This document shows, in pieces, positions 1 to 13,089 of a stretch of DNA of 64,000 nt. How positions within the stretch are numbered: position 1 is the first letter of the stretch; each line of letters begins with the position of its first letter. Source of the stretch: Formicarius rufipectus (lineage: Eukaryota; Chordata; Aves; Passeriformes; Formicariidae). The stretch lies in assembly GCA_013399695.1 (NCBI GenBank), contig VXAU01006135.1, positions 489,479 to 553,478 on the forward strand. The letters are read 5' to 3'. Below the pieces are notes generated by a model, which was given only the letters and a program-made list of their open reading frames with translations, was not told where the DNA came from and did not search any database. Both the position numbers and the translations under genes were made by a program.

Positions 1-2399
1 CCACATGTAGCCAGACAATGTGTCTTGCAGTCAGTCACTGCCTGGTCACAGCCTCATGCCCTAAGCCAAAATGAGCACTACTTAAACACAGAGGGGAAAA
101 TACTCGCTGAGATTTGGGAGAGAGAACCTGGGAATGCAGGTGTGAAACAATAACACTGTGAGCATGAGAAGTGAAGAAGCCAGACTTCCTATGGATTTGT
201 TTGGGTTTGTTGGTTGCAGAATCTGTGAAGTTACTAATACTGATTTAGGGCTTTGTCTTAATGAGGCACAAAGAAAGCCTCTCACCTGCTGGGGTTGGAA
301 AAAGCATTTCAGCCTTCTTCCCAGCTAAGGAATGCTGAAGGTCTCTCCTCACCTTATCAACTATTTTTGTGACCTGTGTAAGAGCATTTGAAAGCATTTC
401 CCCTCAGTCAAGTTTGATCAGAAGTGCATGTGTGGAGACTGATGATTTAATAAGCCTCATGTCTTTATAAACTCAGGCTAAAATAAAGCAACTGTTGTGT
501 CTGTCTGGATTAAAGAACAATACTATTGCTGCTGAGACCTTCCTGCTTGAAGTATAGTTAGGATCTAGTTTTCACGGCTGCTCAGCAGCCAAGTCAGGTG
601 TGGTGGCAGTGAACACAAGACTGCTCTGGGATGGATTTATCACTGTCAGGAGAAGAAAAGGTCACTCAGGCTGCAAGGTGTAGCCCACCTCACTCTGGGA
701 CCTCTTGTCAGGAGACAACAGGAAAACTCTTTCTTAGCCAGGGTACAATGCTTCATCCTGATCAGCCCATGGACTACCCCCTCTTGAAATAAATGCATAC
801 GTTTCGAGGAAAAAAATCCCTTCTTTTTCCTGAGCATTGGTGGGGAAATGGCAAAATTCCTGCTGCAGAATCTGTCCACTGGGAAATGCAGAGTGTGTTC
901 AGCTGTGGATAGTCTCACAGCAGTGCAATAGGCAGAGCCTTTGAGGCGAGCTGTCAGGAGTTTATTTACAAGCACTTTCCTCCTACAGAGAGGCTCTGTG
1001 ATATTCTGGGGCAGAACAGCAGGCGATCACAGACTGGCTGGTGTGTGTGTGTTCTGGAAGGGCCAACACTGTCTCTTGCATGCAGGAAAAACAAAGCTGC
1101 GTGTATGGGAATGATGGGCAAGATGGTTTTAAAGCTGAGTAGTTCCCCACCCCTTGTCTTCTGGGATTGTGGGGATGTGCTGTGTCTGGTCTGGTGTCTC
1201 AGCTCCTTCAAGAGTGCTCTACTTGGATTTATTTTACCTTTCCCACTAATTACATGGTTGTTAAGTCCTTTAGGGTCTTTTTATTTCTAGAGAAGAGAAC
1301 TTTAGTCACATTTTAAACCAGTAGCAGCAAATGCTTTCTTCATTGTGGGTTTTGGAGGACTAAAGGACTTTTCATTTCAGAACTGCTAAACCATCACAAT
1401 AACTAGCAGTCAACACCATACTGAGCACGTGCTTTGAAGGCAAAGCCTTTTGCCTGCCTGCAGCTGTTCCCAGAGCTGCCATTTGCCAAAAAAAAAATGG
1501 ATGAAATGTTTTGTTCTGTTGATAGATAGCTCCTGAATGAGAAATACGTTCAGCACATGACTTCTTTCCGTTGTCCAGAGGGAACGGATTGGCTGCAGGA
1601 CTGCTGATCTGGAGTAGAAATATTCCTCAGTTTAAAATCAGACATGCAAAATGTGAGGCATAAATGTTATTGGCATCAACAGATGGTTGTTGATATGTTT
1701 TCTAGCTGTCATGAATCTTTCAGAATCCTTTTGTTGCATATGCCAGAGTTTCACCTTTGTGCTGCCAGGCTGAACACAGAAATGGCCAACACAGGTCCAG
1801 GTACTCTGCAGTGCTCTGTAGGTAAAGGGTATTAAGCTGAACCAATTGAGGATTAGTAAATCTCAAATTTATATCGTGGTGGGGATATTCCACATTAAAT
1901 TCACTCTGTATAGTAGTGTTCACTGCATCAAGTCTTTAATTATTGCCTCTAACTTGAGCTAAGAGCTGAGTGACCCACAGCATCTCTCCCAAGGACACCT
2001 TCCTGACCCTGACGCCGAGTTGCAACACATAAATGTCTTTTTGCCTGGTACATCCTGGGCTGTTTTCTTTTGCCTCTGCTTTGAAGTGTCAGCTTTCAGT
2101 GAACTCTGGTAACATTTTATTATTGCATTGAGGCTGAGGCAGAGAAGAGCAATTAAAGGGTTTACATCTTTGGTATTTTTTTTAATAGTACATGTGTCAA
2201 AATGCATTTAACAAATAATGGTTGATGCAAAAGCCTAATTAATGCTAAAATGGAAGTAGAGTTCAGTTGGGAGCAAATGAGAATTTTAAAATGTATAATA
2301 ACAAAAAGTGTTTGCTTTATTTCAAAGATAGGACCTAATTTCAACTCTTGCTTCTGAGAACTGGAGTCTTAAAGCCTAAGTGTGCTTTTCTGTTTTCAG
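1..2399 (+). other. RAB3B: RAB3B intron, upstream side (partial)
   Basis: No exon of RAB3B or any other recognisable gene was found here. The stretch ends in a polypyrimidine tract and TTTTCAG acceptor before 2400. Open reading frames are short and start and stop without splice logic. It is inferred to be the 3' part of the intron that precedes the DTAGQE exon. Confidence 0.7.
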
Positions 2400-2518
2400 G
2401 ATACAGCTGGACAAGAAAGATACAGGACCATCACCACAGCCTACTACCGAGGAGCCATGGGCTTTGTCCTCATGTATGATATCACCAGTGAAGACTCCTT
2501 CAATGCAGTGCAGGACTG
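2400..2518 (+). CDS. RAB3B: RAB3B exon: G3 box and switch II
   Basis: The exon has 119 nt. It follows acceptor TTTTCAG and begins in phase 0 with GAT of DTAGQE. It ends TG|GTATGA, splitting the Trp codon of QDW. It encodes the Mg/GTP-sensing Asp-Thr-Ala-Gly and the catalytic Gln of DTAGQ. Confidence 0.96.
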
Positions 2519-5500
2519 GTATGAAATACTGTTGGAGTTGTTGGGTTTGTTTGGGTTTTGGCCGATTCTCTCCTCACAATCGCTTGTTGAGAACATGAGA
2601 CATCCCACCCTCCACCATGCTTTGCAGCACCATATTCTTTCCTCTTCATCTAAACTCTGGGATAAGTAATTTGGTTAATAAATTTTCCTCAGGAAAAGTT
2701 CTACAGCTTCACTTCAGTGATAAGGTTATATTCAAATGCATACTACAGCAGTTGTTTCTCTAAAAAGATCTAATTTACTGTAAAGAAACGAATCCTTGTT
2801 AGAAACACAAACCCAAAGGTTTTGCCAGAATCAGTTTGCTCCATGTGGCACACCCCTCACCGAGCTCAGATGAAGCTTCTTCTGCAAGTATCTGCACAGG
2901 GCTGTTTTCCAGTGGAGTGCTAGGGCAGTATCTTTCACTAAACTATAAATGTTTTCAGCTTGGTTCCCTGATGAAACAAGGTGTGTCTGACCACACAGTT
3001 CATCTACCTGTCTGTCTGTTGCTTCCACTCTAATTTATCAGTCTCAACTTAGCCAAAAAATCCCAAATCTCAGTCTCTGAGCTGCTCCTATTTTAAAGTT
3101 TGTGCAGGTGAAGTTTAACCTGAGCCTGTATATTGGAAGTGGGCTAAGGTCTGGTCCATCAAAGGCACTGGTGCCAGAGTAAGAACTGGGAAAGGTCATC
3201 TTGGTCTGTTTGATTTCCTGTCTCCCAGTGCCAGGGGAGCTGCAGGAGTGGCTTTGCTAAGAGCACCTTGTCAGCCAAAGGACAGAGGTGAACCATCAGC
3301 GGGTTTTTGCTCTGTATGTCAGGAATCTTTCTAACCAGTCTGACGATTCTGAGCACAAATGATGCGGTGGGGAGGATAAAATCGGCCCGTCTGCTCGCTC
3401 CTGAAGCGAGAGGAGAGGAGAGGGAGAGGGAGAGGCAGAGGCAGAGGAGAGGAGAGGAAGCATCGCCGGGCCAGCAGTGTCCTCTAGTGGCCGTGCAGCT
3501 GGGAGAGGGCCTTTCCCAGCCTGAAAAACTGCTCTCCGAACTTCCCAAGGCACAGGAAATGCAAACAAAAGCTTTTGTCTGATGCTGGTGCTGTTATATC
3601 AGCCTCTGCCATTTTCTAGCATAGCAAATAGGTAGGATTTTTTGGGGTTTTTTTCCCCCAGAATGCTGCAGGACACGGTTATGCTTAAAAAAAATCCCAT
3701 AACACTGGATCTGGTCTTCACTCAGGAACTGTACTGTCCGTGGAAAAATAAGGTGTCTATTACTTGAGCTCCTTTAGCTCAGAGGCTTTGTCTTCATCTC
3801 TGGCTCATTGATACGTGGCTGTTTAACAGCCTCCTGATATTTGAAAATAAGTAATTCATTGTGTTTAAGGGTGAGTGAAAGAGTTAAATGAGCTTTTGTG
3901 GCTTTCAGCTCAGTTTCTAGATTTTTTTTTAATAGTAATCTCCTTTGATAGCTGTTATTTGGCATTGGGTTGATAGTTTTGTGTGTAGATAAATCAGTGG
4001 TTTATACCTCATTTGAAACTGTACTGGAAGTAGAATATATTCAGTGTTTGAAACTGTAAAGTAAATAGAAAGTATTATGGAATCTTAGCTTTGGACAATC
4101 TAGAAAATTTCATAAAAGAGAAATAAAAGTTGGTAAAATTCAACTTGTATCTAAGTGACAGCTGGGTTCACAAATCACCAGCTTTATTTATCTTTAAAGC
4201 TGATCTCTAAATTGGGTTGTTGACACCTCCTGTTGTTAACTGTGAACCTGAGACTATTTTTCTTCTAAGTGTGAAGCACAAAACCTGTGCTTTATCATTA
4301 ATTTGGGGAGTTCAGCACAAACAAGGCACAGCATTTTTATTGTGTCACAGAAAGACATTTCTCCCCGTGTATGTATTGGGCTGCCCTGGTAGTTGTTGAA
4401 ACACCTCAGTTGTACAAGCCTTGTTAATTAGTCATTTGTCTTTCCAAAAGCTTCTTGGAAATTAGCTGCCATTCTTTTTGGATGGGCATCAGGTTTTCTT
4501 TTAGATGTCCTTCATTACTTTTTTTTGGTTGGTTGATTTTTATTCCTAATAAGAGTAACTGTTGGTGTTCTGTAAGAGGTTTCTCACTGACTTGTACAGA
4601 GCAAGGAGAAGGATGTGTTTCTGGGGTGGATCCTTTGTGCTGTTTGCTTCTGTTTCATTTTCTATGTAATTCTGTTTAAATAGTTGAGATCTGGCACTGT
4701 GTCCCCACACAATGCCAGGGGCTGAAATGAATCCAGAGGTTGAACGGGGAGTCTCAAGATGAGCCTGCTTATAGGTTTTTAGATTGAACCTGGAGAGACT
4801 TTATTTCTGTTGCCTGCAGAGGAAGGCTGGGGACATTGCATCTCCCTGGGCTTTTGGTTGATTCCTGTGGTCAGCCCCTTCTGTGAAGAGTCTTGGGAAA
4901 GCCCTGAGTCCCACACAAACTCATCACAGGCTCATACTAGCTCCAGCAGGGCTTGTCTATGTGGAGGCACTCCAAAGGGTGAAACTGGAGGAGCCAAAAC
5001 TGGCATTGGAGTGAGAGCCTTTCAAGGAGGCCACCAGGAAGAGTAAAAAGTTTCATTGCCCAGAGCCTTTGTTGTTTTTTGGGTGTTGTGGGGCTGGGCT
5101 TGGGTTAGGGTGTTGTTTTCCAGTGCGATCCAACCAGGCTGCTGCTTCAAGACAAGTTGCACAGTGAAATGACCCCCTTTTTCACAGCTGTCTGTGGAAT
5201 AAGATGACTGGCTTCTTTCCATGGAAAAGGCAAGTAAGCAACTCAAACTAATTAAAAATTGTCATTAGTAGATCAGAGCTGGAGGCTACTGCTAATTCAA
5301 AAGAGGAGGAATCAAGTGCATTATTGTTAGGGGAGCTCAAGCAGACTTAAACAAGTAAAAATCTGATGGGGTTCCTGGCTCTTCTGGGAACTGGCAGGTT
5401 TGCCTCAAAGTGTAGTGTCCAGTCTGGAGTGGTGGTTAGGAGGGACAGAGTGGGAAGGTGAGGTAGGGACTGGAGGAGGTGGGAAGGAGTGTGTTGCTTC

Positions 5501-8500
5501 TGGCAGAGCAGCCGAATTACCTTTGGGAAGGAGAGGGTCTTAAAAGATAGAGCTGACCTGGTGAAGAAAAATAGGTTGTGCTGGTCTGAAAGAAATGGAT
5601 GAAAGGGAATGCTCTAAAGCTAATACTGCTCTGCTGCTGGCTCTGGGACACCTCACTGAGGATGGTGGGAGAGGAATGGTCCCTCGGGATAAACAGGAAA
5701 AAAAAGTCTTCTGTTTTGTCATGGAAAACTGTGAAGAGGCCAAATGTAAGGTCAGAATCCTGGGATCCACAGTGAGCTCCACTGGAGTCCTTAAGTTCCC
5801 CTGAGTGCTCCTGCCTAAGCTGCCAAGCACTGCACCCTCTGCCACTGCAGTTAGTGTGGGCCTGGTGCTCACTGCCATTGCATCTGCTGTTTGCTGCCTT
5901 AGGGATCACTGCTGGGTTCAAATATTAGCTCACAGAGCCTTGCCTTGATCTCACACCTTCCTGATTTGATGAATTCCTGTTACTCTTTAGCAATTGTTTC
6001 CATGTTTCCATGCCATTTTCAGTCTCCAGAAATGAGTTTTCCTGTTCAAGCTTCCAATTGTTCTTAATGGTGTTCCTAAAACTCTACAGCAAGTGTGCTG
6101 CAGCAAAAGGCATCTTTTTTTTGTTTGTCTGCTCTAAATTACTGTTATGTCTTTCATAAGAAGTTGTAAATCCAGCACAAAGTGTGCATCTGTTGTATGG
6201 TTTTCTGTATGGGACAATATCCTTAGGAGGTGTAATTGATTGTTGTTCCTCTGACAGATGACAGCTGAAGGAAAGTAAGCTTTTTTTTGTCCCTAGACTT
6301 CAAAAATTCTTCAGTTCAGCTTTCTATCTGGATCTCATGATCTTTATAATACTTGCAAAGTCTTAACAAGGAACTTTATTGTCACACCAAATTAAGGAGT
6401 AGTAAAACAGAATGGTGCTGTGAGTCACAGAGTCTGCATTCTTGCTTTACGTGTAAGTCAGGTCATCTCTCTTTGAGCCGCCACACACTCTGCAGATGGT
6501 TATTTTGCCATTAATGATAGTTGTTTTTGTATTGAACATATGATTGCACTTTGGCACAGCTGATGGAATGTAACAATCTTTTCTGACCTGCTATAGGGCC
6601 ACACAAATCAAGACTTACTCCTGGGACAATGCACAAGTGATCCTGGTTGGAAACAAGTGTGACATGGAGGATGACAGGATTGTTCCTGTGGAGAAGGGGA
6701 AACACCTGGCAGATCAGCTTGGTACATGGAAAGCTTCTCTTTCTACCTTTTTTCCCCCTCCCTCTGCTCCTTCACACTGTGTTCCTTTTAGTTTGTACAA
6801 GAAAAACTCCTTCCAGCAGTAATACTTTAATAATGGGCTCACGACTAAGAAGTTTAATATATTCTAGATCCGTATTTTCTTTGCTTCTTGCTCAGCAGGC
6901 CAAGGTGTGTTTGGTAGAATACTTGTAGTGTTGCTGTATCTGTCAAGGTAATGTCTGAGGATAGAAAGAAGATGAAGTTTGTCTGAAGAGAAAAGCTTTT
7001 ATTAGCTTAGTAGAATGAAAAGAGAAAAAATTTTCATAAACACAGTTCTGTCTCCAGGTCTCCAAGTACCATGTGCTCATTGCAAATCAATGCAAACATT
7101 GATACTTGTTGAAGAGGTTATTTTTTAACTAAACAATGGGGGAATAAAAAGAAGTTTATGGATCAGAATTGTAGATCTGAGTAAAACATTTTTAAAAGGT
7201 ACTAGGCTTCTTTATCTAGATAAAGAAATGGCATTATGTTATTGAGGTGGGATAGAAAAAGCAAAACAGTTCAATTAAGAGGAAATTGGGATTGCAATGA
7301 AAAGTTTAGAGTTAACAGCAAAGTAAACTCATACTAGTAAATAATTTATTAATAATTTTTCATTCTCTATTATAGAAAATAAGATTTCTCAATATGGAAT
7401 CAGGGCTCTGTGTTAATATTTAACTGTACATTTGTCTCCAGTTAAAGAATTCAAAGTAGCAAGTAAATCCTGTTAAAAAATTTAATTCAGAGTTAAGCAA
7501 AAAGATGGTCACTGTTCCGAAGAGTCACGAGCAATCAGGTTATTTTTTCATGTTTTGTGTGGGGAAAAAAAAAAAAAAGGCATGTCTGCAAAATCCTGCA
7601 GGTTTAGAGCCTTCAAGTTAAACTTTATATATGGCAAGCACCAAGGGGTCCCATTCATGACTGGAGCCTTGAGGCACTGCCATCATAAACAAATAATGAG
7701 CAAATACCAAGCTAAATCCATCAGCAGCATTATTATTGTCATAATACATCTTTGCATGTAGGACTAGCAAAGCAAACAGAGACACTGTTAGTTTGTAACA
7801 TCAGTTAGGGGCTCTTTTTTACCCATCAGAATTTAATTTGCTCTTCAAAATATGAATGTGAACAAACTTGGTTCCTGGCTTGCAGACTCTCAAAAAGGTT
7901 GTGCATGCTCAAGTGTGTCCACGTATTTTACAGGAAGAATGACACTGTTAGTAGTTGAAAATTTGTCCAGAGCAGTGTAACACAAAATAGAACGTTTTAT
8001 TTGAACTCCCAGTCCAACTTGGACTACTAATGCTTTTTTACTACCCCCAAAATTCATCTGTTTGTTTGATTACAAACTTGGCATCTCAAATCTGAATCCT
8101 TTAACTGTGGGACACTTCAAAACACACAGACACAGAGTTACCATAGCAACTGATTCCATCAGTAGGGAACTGTTTGGCTGGAGAATCCCCGGTGCTGCCC
8201 CTGAGCTGTCCCTGTGCTTGCCCAGCTCACGCTGGACAGGCACACCCCAGGGCAGAGCAGACCAAAAGCTCATCAAGCCTTTGGGAAGTGCAGTCCCAGC
8301 CTCCCAAAATCCTAAACCCTTTTCAAGAGGGCTTAAAAATAGATGTGATTTTCTCAGCCAGTTTTTCCTTAGAGTAACTAAGCATTATCTGAAATTATTT
8401 TGTGTGTTAGGTGGGAGGAATCTCTTTAATTGGCTATTGACTGCTTAAGGTGGTAACATTCATCACAGTGATTCACAGAAAGGTTATCCTTCAGCATGTT

Positions 8501-10128
8501 TATCTAAATTTATATTGTGACATTCACATCATTGAAATAATACCCTAATCAGATTAAGAAATCGTTACTGGCCTGAGTGTGAACTGAACCAAAACAGATT
8601 GGTTTAGCAGAAGCTAAACCAGTGTTGGACTGGCAAATACCGAAGTGCAGTCCTCTGATTTCCTGTGCTTTTTATATACATTTTATTCACCATCAAAGAC
8701 AGCAAGTGGGGCAGACAGAACACTCCCCTGATGCAGAAAAGCTGTCCCTGTTTAGTTAGGAGGCAAATAGCTCCATCATCACTTCACCCGTTGTCCCAGG
8801 AATTTTAAAAAGCATCGGAACACGCGGATACCTGCTTTCCTCACACCCCGGGGTGACTCAGCCTGCCAGCAGAGGCAGACTAAGCACTTAAGACAAGTTA
8901 TCTTTCCCTTTGTTTGGGGCGGAATCAAAGGAAATTGATGCAATGCGGAACATCCCGCAAATGAAACACAACAGAATGGAGCGTATTGCCAAAGGAACTC
9001 TCCGTGGTACCTCAGCTCTCGCTGCTGGCGATTTAATAACCTGGTGGAACAGCGACAACAGCCACTGTGAGCGCTGGTTGTCCCCTGGGGGCCCTGGAGA
9101 TAATGAAACGCTTCCCAGTTCATTGCATTCCTGCTGCTGGGGCAGGGTTTGGGCTGTCTGTGAGAGCCTGCGTGTCCCAGAGCACGGGGTGTCAGCAGGA
9201 AGGGCTGTCTGTGCCATCCTCTCCGTGGCACAACTCCAGCCTTGCTGGTTTGATGTTTATAATCAGAAAGGGTCAGTGTTTGAGGGTCAGCACTCATCAC
9301 TGCAGCTTGGAGCTGGTGACTGGACACTGACTTAAACTTTAGTGTAGTTCGGAGGTGCTGAACCTCCTGTCAGGACGGTGGTCTCCTGTGACATGTGCCA
9401 TGCAAGGATTAGTCCTCCTGAAGAGCTTTCCATCTGGACAGACAAGGGATGGGAAGAAACCCAACCAAAGCCATGGAGCATTTTGCTCACGAGTGCCGAA
9501 GTTGGTCAGCAGAAGGAGTGAGACCACCATCTCCCTTCTCCTTCTGGCCTCTGCTCTGGCCAGACTGCAGCAGGGGTTGGCAGGGCTCCGTGGAGCCCAG
9601 GAAGGTTCCTCACACCTTGCTGGTGGTGGCATGTCACCAGCTGCAGCCCAGGGGGCCTTTGCTGATGAAAGGGGGAGAATTCACCTCCTTTATCCTGGGG
9701 TTTATTCACATCTGTGTCATCTGCAGATGTGCTCACCAGGGTGATGGTAAGGATCCATTTATCCCTTTGGATCTTACTGATGCTTCATCAATTTTAGAAG
9801 CATTTCTGCTGACTCTCCTGGGAATCAACTGAGCTTAACAATTCCGTAATACCTTATTCCTTACGGTGAATTCTGAAAAAAACCAAAAATTGTTATAAAC
9901 CCCATCATCATCAGTCTCTCTCTGTTAATTTTTTTCACAGGCTTTGACTATTTTGAAGCTAGTGCCAAGGAAAACATCAACGTGAGGCAGGTGTTCGAGC
10001 GCCTGGTGGACATCATCTGCGAGAAGATGTCGGAGAGCATCGACTCCGACAGTTCCAGGGGCACTTCTGGGAGGGGCCTGCGACTCACAGACAACCCCCC
10101 CCCTTCGCAGCAGAACTGCTCGTGCTAG
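2400..10128 (+). CDS. RAB3B: RAB3B, Rab3-family small GTPase (C-terminal two thirds; 3 exons)
   Basis: Three exons (2400-2518, 6597-6721, 9941-10128) join in frame to 143 residues plus a stop. Seen: the G3 box DTAGQE at the very start, the Rab3-type switch II and following strand (TITTAYYRGAMGFVLMYDIT), the G4 box NKCD, the G5 box SAK in EASAKENINV, and a C-terminal Cys-Ser-Cys. Rab3 proteins are about 219 residues, so roughly 75 N-terminal residues with the P-loop and switch I lie upstream of the window. The family docks secretory and synaptic vesicles, binds effectors such as RIM and rabphilin, and is doubly geranylgeranylated on the CXC tail. The isoform call rests on the tail QQNCSC, which fits RAB3B better than the A, C or D paralogues, and on linkage to NRDC and OSBPL9. 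All visible splice sites are GT-AG and the frame is intact. Confidence 0.96.
2519..6596 (+). other. RAB3B: RAB3B intron
   Basis: This is about 4.1 kb between two in-frame RAB3B exons. Apart from a purine-rich GAGAGG tract near 3.4 kb, I see no gene, RNA or recognisable transposon. Confidence 0.85.
3407..3460 (+). repeat. GAGAGG-type purine-rich simple repeat
   Basis: Imperfect tandem units of GAGAGG and GCAGAG form a pure-purine strand of about 50 bases inside a RAB3B intron. It is a low-complexity microsatellite. Confidence 0.8.
6597..6721 (+). CDS. RAB3B: RAB3B exon: G4 box NKCD
   Basis: The exon has 125 nt, after acceptor CTATAG and before donor GTACAT. The first G completes Trp. The exon reads ATQIKTYSWDNAQVILVGNK, then CDMEDDR, and ends in phase 1 inside the Gly of QLGF. 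NKCD is the guanine-specificity motif. Confidence 0.96.
6722..9940 (+). other. RAB3B: RAB3B last intron
   Basis: This is about 3.2 kb of intron. The part around 8.9-9.8 kb is GC-richer and holds overlapping open frames of 80-180 codons on both strands, but none looks like a known domain or is flanked by a convincing exon structure. No transposon was recognised. Confidence 0.8.
9941..10128 (+). CDS. RAB3B: RAB3B terminal coding exon: G5 box and prenylated tail
   Basis: The exon has 188 nt after TTTTTCACAG. It completes Gly, then encodes FDYFEASAKENINVRQVFER, the hypervariable Ser/Asp-rich region and the final QQNCSC with stop TAG at 10126-10128. The CXC ending is the Rab geranylgeranyl transferase target. 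Confidence 0.96.
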
Positions 10129-11330
10129 TGACCCCTCTCACTGCCAAACATCCTTCTCCCTGCCTCACTTCTACCTTTTCATTTGTGCTGGTGCATTCCC
10201 CTGTAGTCCAAAAAGGCAGAAGTCCCCGTTGTAGGAAGCTGGTATGTTTGTTTAATGTGCTGGAGTGTTCCTTGTGTGTGTTTCCTTGTCTGATAATTTA
10301 TAAATCTGAAAAAATGCTGTACCTAGTGTGAGTGTTGAGTTACACTGGAGAAAAATTATGGTGTGGTGTTTCCAATGTTATTTCCACAGAGATTGTTGCA
10401 TATTTAATTATAAATTCCTCTGTTGCAGAAAGAGTGTTTTTGTCAAGAAGAGCTGGAAGCACAAAAATCTATTAGAAGGGACCAGGTCTAAAAGAAAACG
10501 GGGGGAAATCTCTTATAAAGTAAGATAATGGTTTTTTGACACATAAAGCCAAAAAAAAAAATTCAATCCCCAGGTATTTTGAGAGCTGTTGTTGCTGTCC
10601 TGAAGACAAGAGCCTCAGTTTTTTTCTATGATGGAGCAGAAAGCAGAGCATTTCTGTCTGACAGCATGAGATCCTCCAGAGAGTGAGGAGGAAGGGGGGT
10701 GGATTTTGTGTCTAATCTCTAAGCAGAGGAAGAACACATGGAGGAATCAAATCTGCCAGGCAGGGAAGGAGGAGGCCTTGCAGCCACACCTGCATTTCCC
10801 TGTGCTGGTGCCAGGGGAAGGAGTGAGAGCCCTTCCAGGGGCTCCCCTTGCCTCCAGACTTCTCCACCATCACCAGTAACTGCCTGCAGAGTGCTGGGGG
10901 TGTTGCTGTGTTTGGCACCTTCCTGTCCCTAATCCTCTGTTTCTAGAATCCCAAGAGCTGACTGTCCTACAGCCTTTCCCCTGTATCTGTAATTTTACCC
11001 CTGCAGGTCTGGATCTACTCTGATCAACTCCCTGCTGGTGGGTTTGTTGCAGGATGAAGGGTAGGAGGAATTGGCTGCTCCTTGCTTAGTTGGAGGCAAA
11101 ATCTGACTTGTAAGACTTGGAGTAGCACTGTCTCAGAGAGATGGAAATATCAGGAGCCAAAATACGAGTGTTGATAGATATTAGTGCCAATATTCTTAGA
11201 TTTTCTTTCTGCATTTTGTTGTTGATTTATTTTTTAAATTTTGTGCTAGATGGGTGCATGTGTGGGGATATTTCTTCTGGTTTCAGATTTAAATACCATA
11301 AAGTATAACTTAAAAAAAGGAAGATTGATT

Positions 11331-11336
11331 AATAAA
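11331..11336 (+). terminator. RAB3B: Proximal poly(A) signal candidate AATAAA, RAB3B
   Basis: A canonical hexamer about 1.2 kb after the stop codon, in an A-rich context. Its use is not shown by the sequence. Confidence 0.45.
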
Positions 11337-11865
11337 ACGTAACTGTGAATGAAAAATGGCAGAGACGTCCTGTAAGATTTATTTGATTAACTTTTTGTTG
11401 CATCATTCTTTGAAGGGAGGAAAAGTTTTTAAATTACGTGGATATGGAGAGAAATTTAAGGTGAAAATTCTGAAAAGTTTTATGGCTTTACCTGTGACCT
11501 ATGAACTCCTCTGACTGAAGGGACTTCCTGGTGTCAGGAACCAGAGTGGAGTATCTGCCCTCTGCACTGTAATGTGCTGGCTCATGACACTAGTGAGTGC
11601 TTTTGTAATTCTGTTCTGTTCTATCTTAAAGTGTAATAGCTCTAAGGAAAAAAAAAAAAGTAGAAAACACAAAATTCTGGACAAAAATGCAACTACTTTG
11701 GGGTAGTTTGAGCTCATTGTGCTGAAGGTTTCATCCCTCTCTTTGTGTGTTGCTTTCAGAGATCTTTACTGTGACGTGTTTTGGGTGTGTGTGATTTAGT
11801 CCTGAACATGTGATTTGTGCAGTGCTGAGATTGTGGTTGTTGTATCTAAACCCCTGAAACTGCCA

Positions 11866-11871
11866 AATAAA
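11866..11871 (+). terminator. RAB3B: Distal poly(A) signal candidate AATAAA, RAB3B
   Basis: A canonical hexamer about 1.7 kb after the stop, followed within 25 bases by a GGGTGTGG G/T-rich stretch that could serve as the downstream element. It is the better of the two candidates. Confidence 0.5.
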
Positions 11872-11890
11872 GAGAAATGGAGTCGCTGGG

Positions 11891-13089
11891 TGTGGCCCCA
11901 GATCTTATGTCAGCTGCATTCCTTGTCTTAGGCAATCCCAGGCATGTGTAAAAAGAGAAATCCTTTTAATGCTTTAGAAATACATCAGACTACATTGATC
12001 TGTGTTGGCAGGGTGATGATCTTTGAACCCAGCAATCTGGAATCACTAAATATGTTTAAAACAGAGTGAAGAGATGCATTATTTGGCCAATAAATGTGCA
12101 GTCCTATGTTGTAATTGTAGAAGCAGCAGGGCTTAGGGCAACTTGAATAACTAGCAAAAATTGTTAAAAAATCCACAGCAGGTAGCAATGATCTTGAGCT
12201 GTGCAGATGGAACTGAATACCTTAGTGCAAATAATGATTTGTCAGCTTAGCCACTCAGTGCTAAAAGTAAATGCATTCAGCAGAAATGTCTTTTCCTTTT
12301 TTTCCCCCCTAGCAAAAAGGACCTTTTCCCATCCCACCCAATTTGTGACTCTGTTTCACTGTTCCACTCAAGTCAGATCAGTTTTTTAAAAGAATACAAG
12401 TACATTCCAGGCCCTTCAAGCCAAGATGGGTAGAATTGTTTTTCACAGGACAAGCCAGTAAGAAGCAGTCTAAAGAACTGGGAAAGACAGGAATTCTATC
12501 CTGCCCTATGTTGTACACGTGGAGAAACCAAGTATTTGGTGCAGAACTCTGCAGTTTCTCTCAGATAAGGAATCAAATCACTACAGGCACTGACACATTA
12601 ATATGTATTTTGTGTATTTCATCGTCTTATATTTGTTGTGAAGGAATACAGGGAAAGCCTTAAATGACCTCCAGCTGATTTCAGTGAGTAGTAATTGTTA
12701 CTTGGATTAACGTGTAAAGGCAGAACGTGAGGTGGGGATTTGTCAGGGCAAGGGAAGAACAGACCTGCTTGCACGGAACCAAACTCTGCTTGCACTGAAG
12801 ACAAACCCAACATTTGTGATGTGGTTTTGTGTGGAGCCTTCCCTTTGCCCAGCATAGCACGTGTTGATAACAGCGGTGCTACAAGAAAAGAAAGGGGAAC
12901 TGGAATGTGAAAAGCGAGAGGTGAGTGCTCTTCACAAGCATCTCTGTGGCTTGTACGATACACCGAGCGTGCAGGTCTCCAGGATAATCCATAGGGAACG
13001 CTCGGGATCAGAGATTGGTTTTGGCTTCCACCTTGCGGAGAGGCAAAGCAGTGAAACACCGCGCGGACATCGAGCGTGCACTACCAGCC
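11891..13089. other. Intergenic spacer RAB3B-NRDC
   Basis: Ordinary AT-rich sequence, becoming GC-richer after about 12.9 kb as it enters the NRDC CpG island. I see no gene or transposon in it. Confidence 0.7.

Larger units (their letters stand above)
10129..11890 (+). other. RAB3B: RAB3B 3' UTR (extent inferred)
   Basis: AT-rich non-coding sequence follows the stop codon and contains two AATAAA hexamers, at 11331 and 11866. The end is set about 20 bases past the distal hexamer and is an inference. No conserved reading frame is seen. Confidence 0.6.

Noticed and set aside
8455..8495. CATCACAGTGATTCACAGAA stretch resembling a CR1 tail
   Set aside because: Too short, with no adjoining CR1 sequence on either side.
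8779..9327. 182-codon frame on the - strand in a RAB3B intron
   Set aside because: No recognisable domain and no splice or promoter context, and overlapping frames on the other strand are nearly as long.
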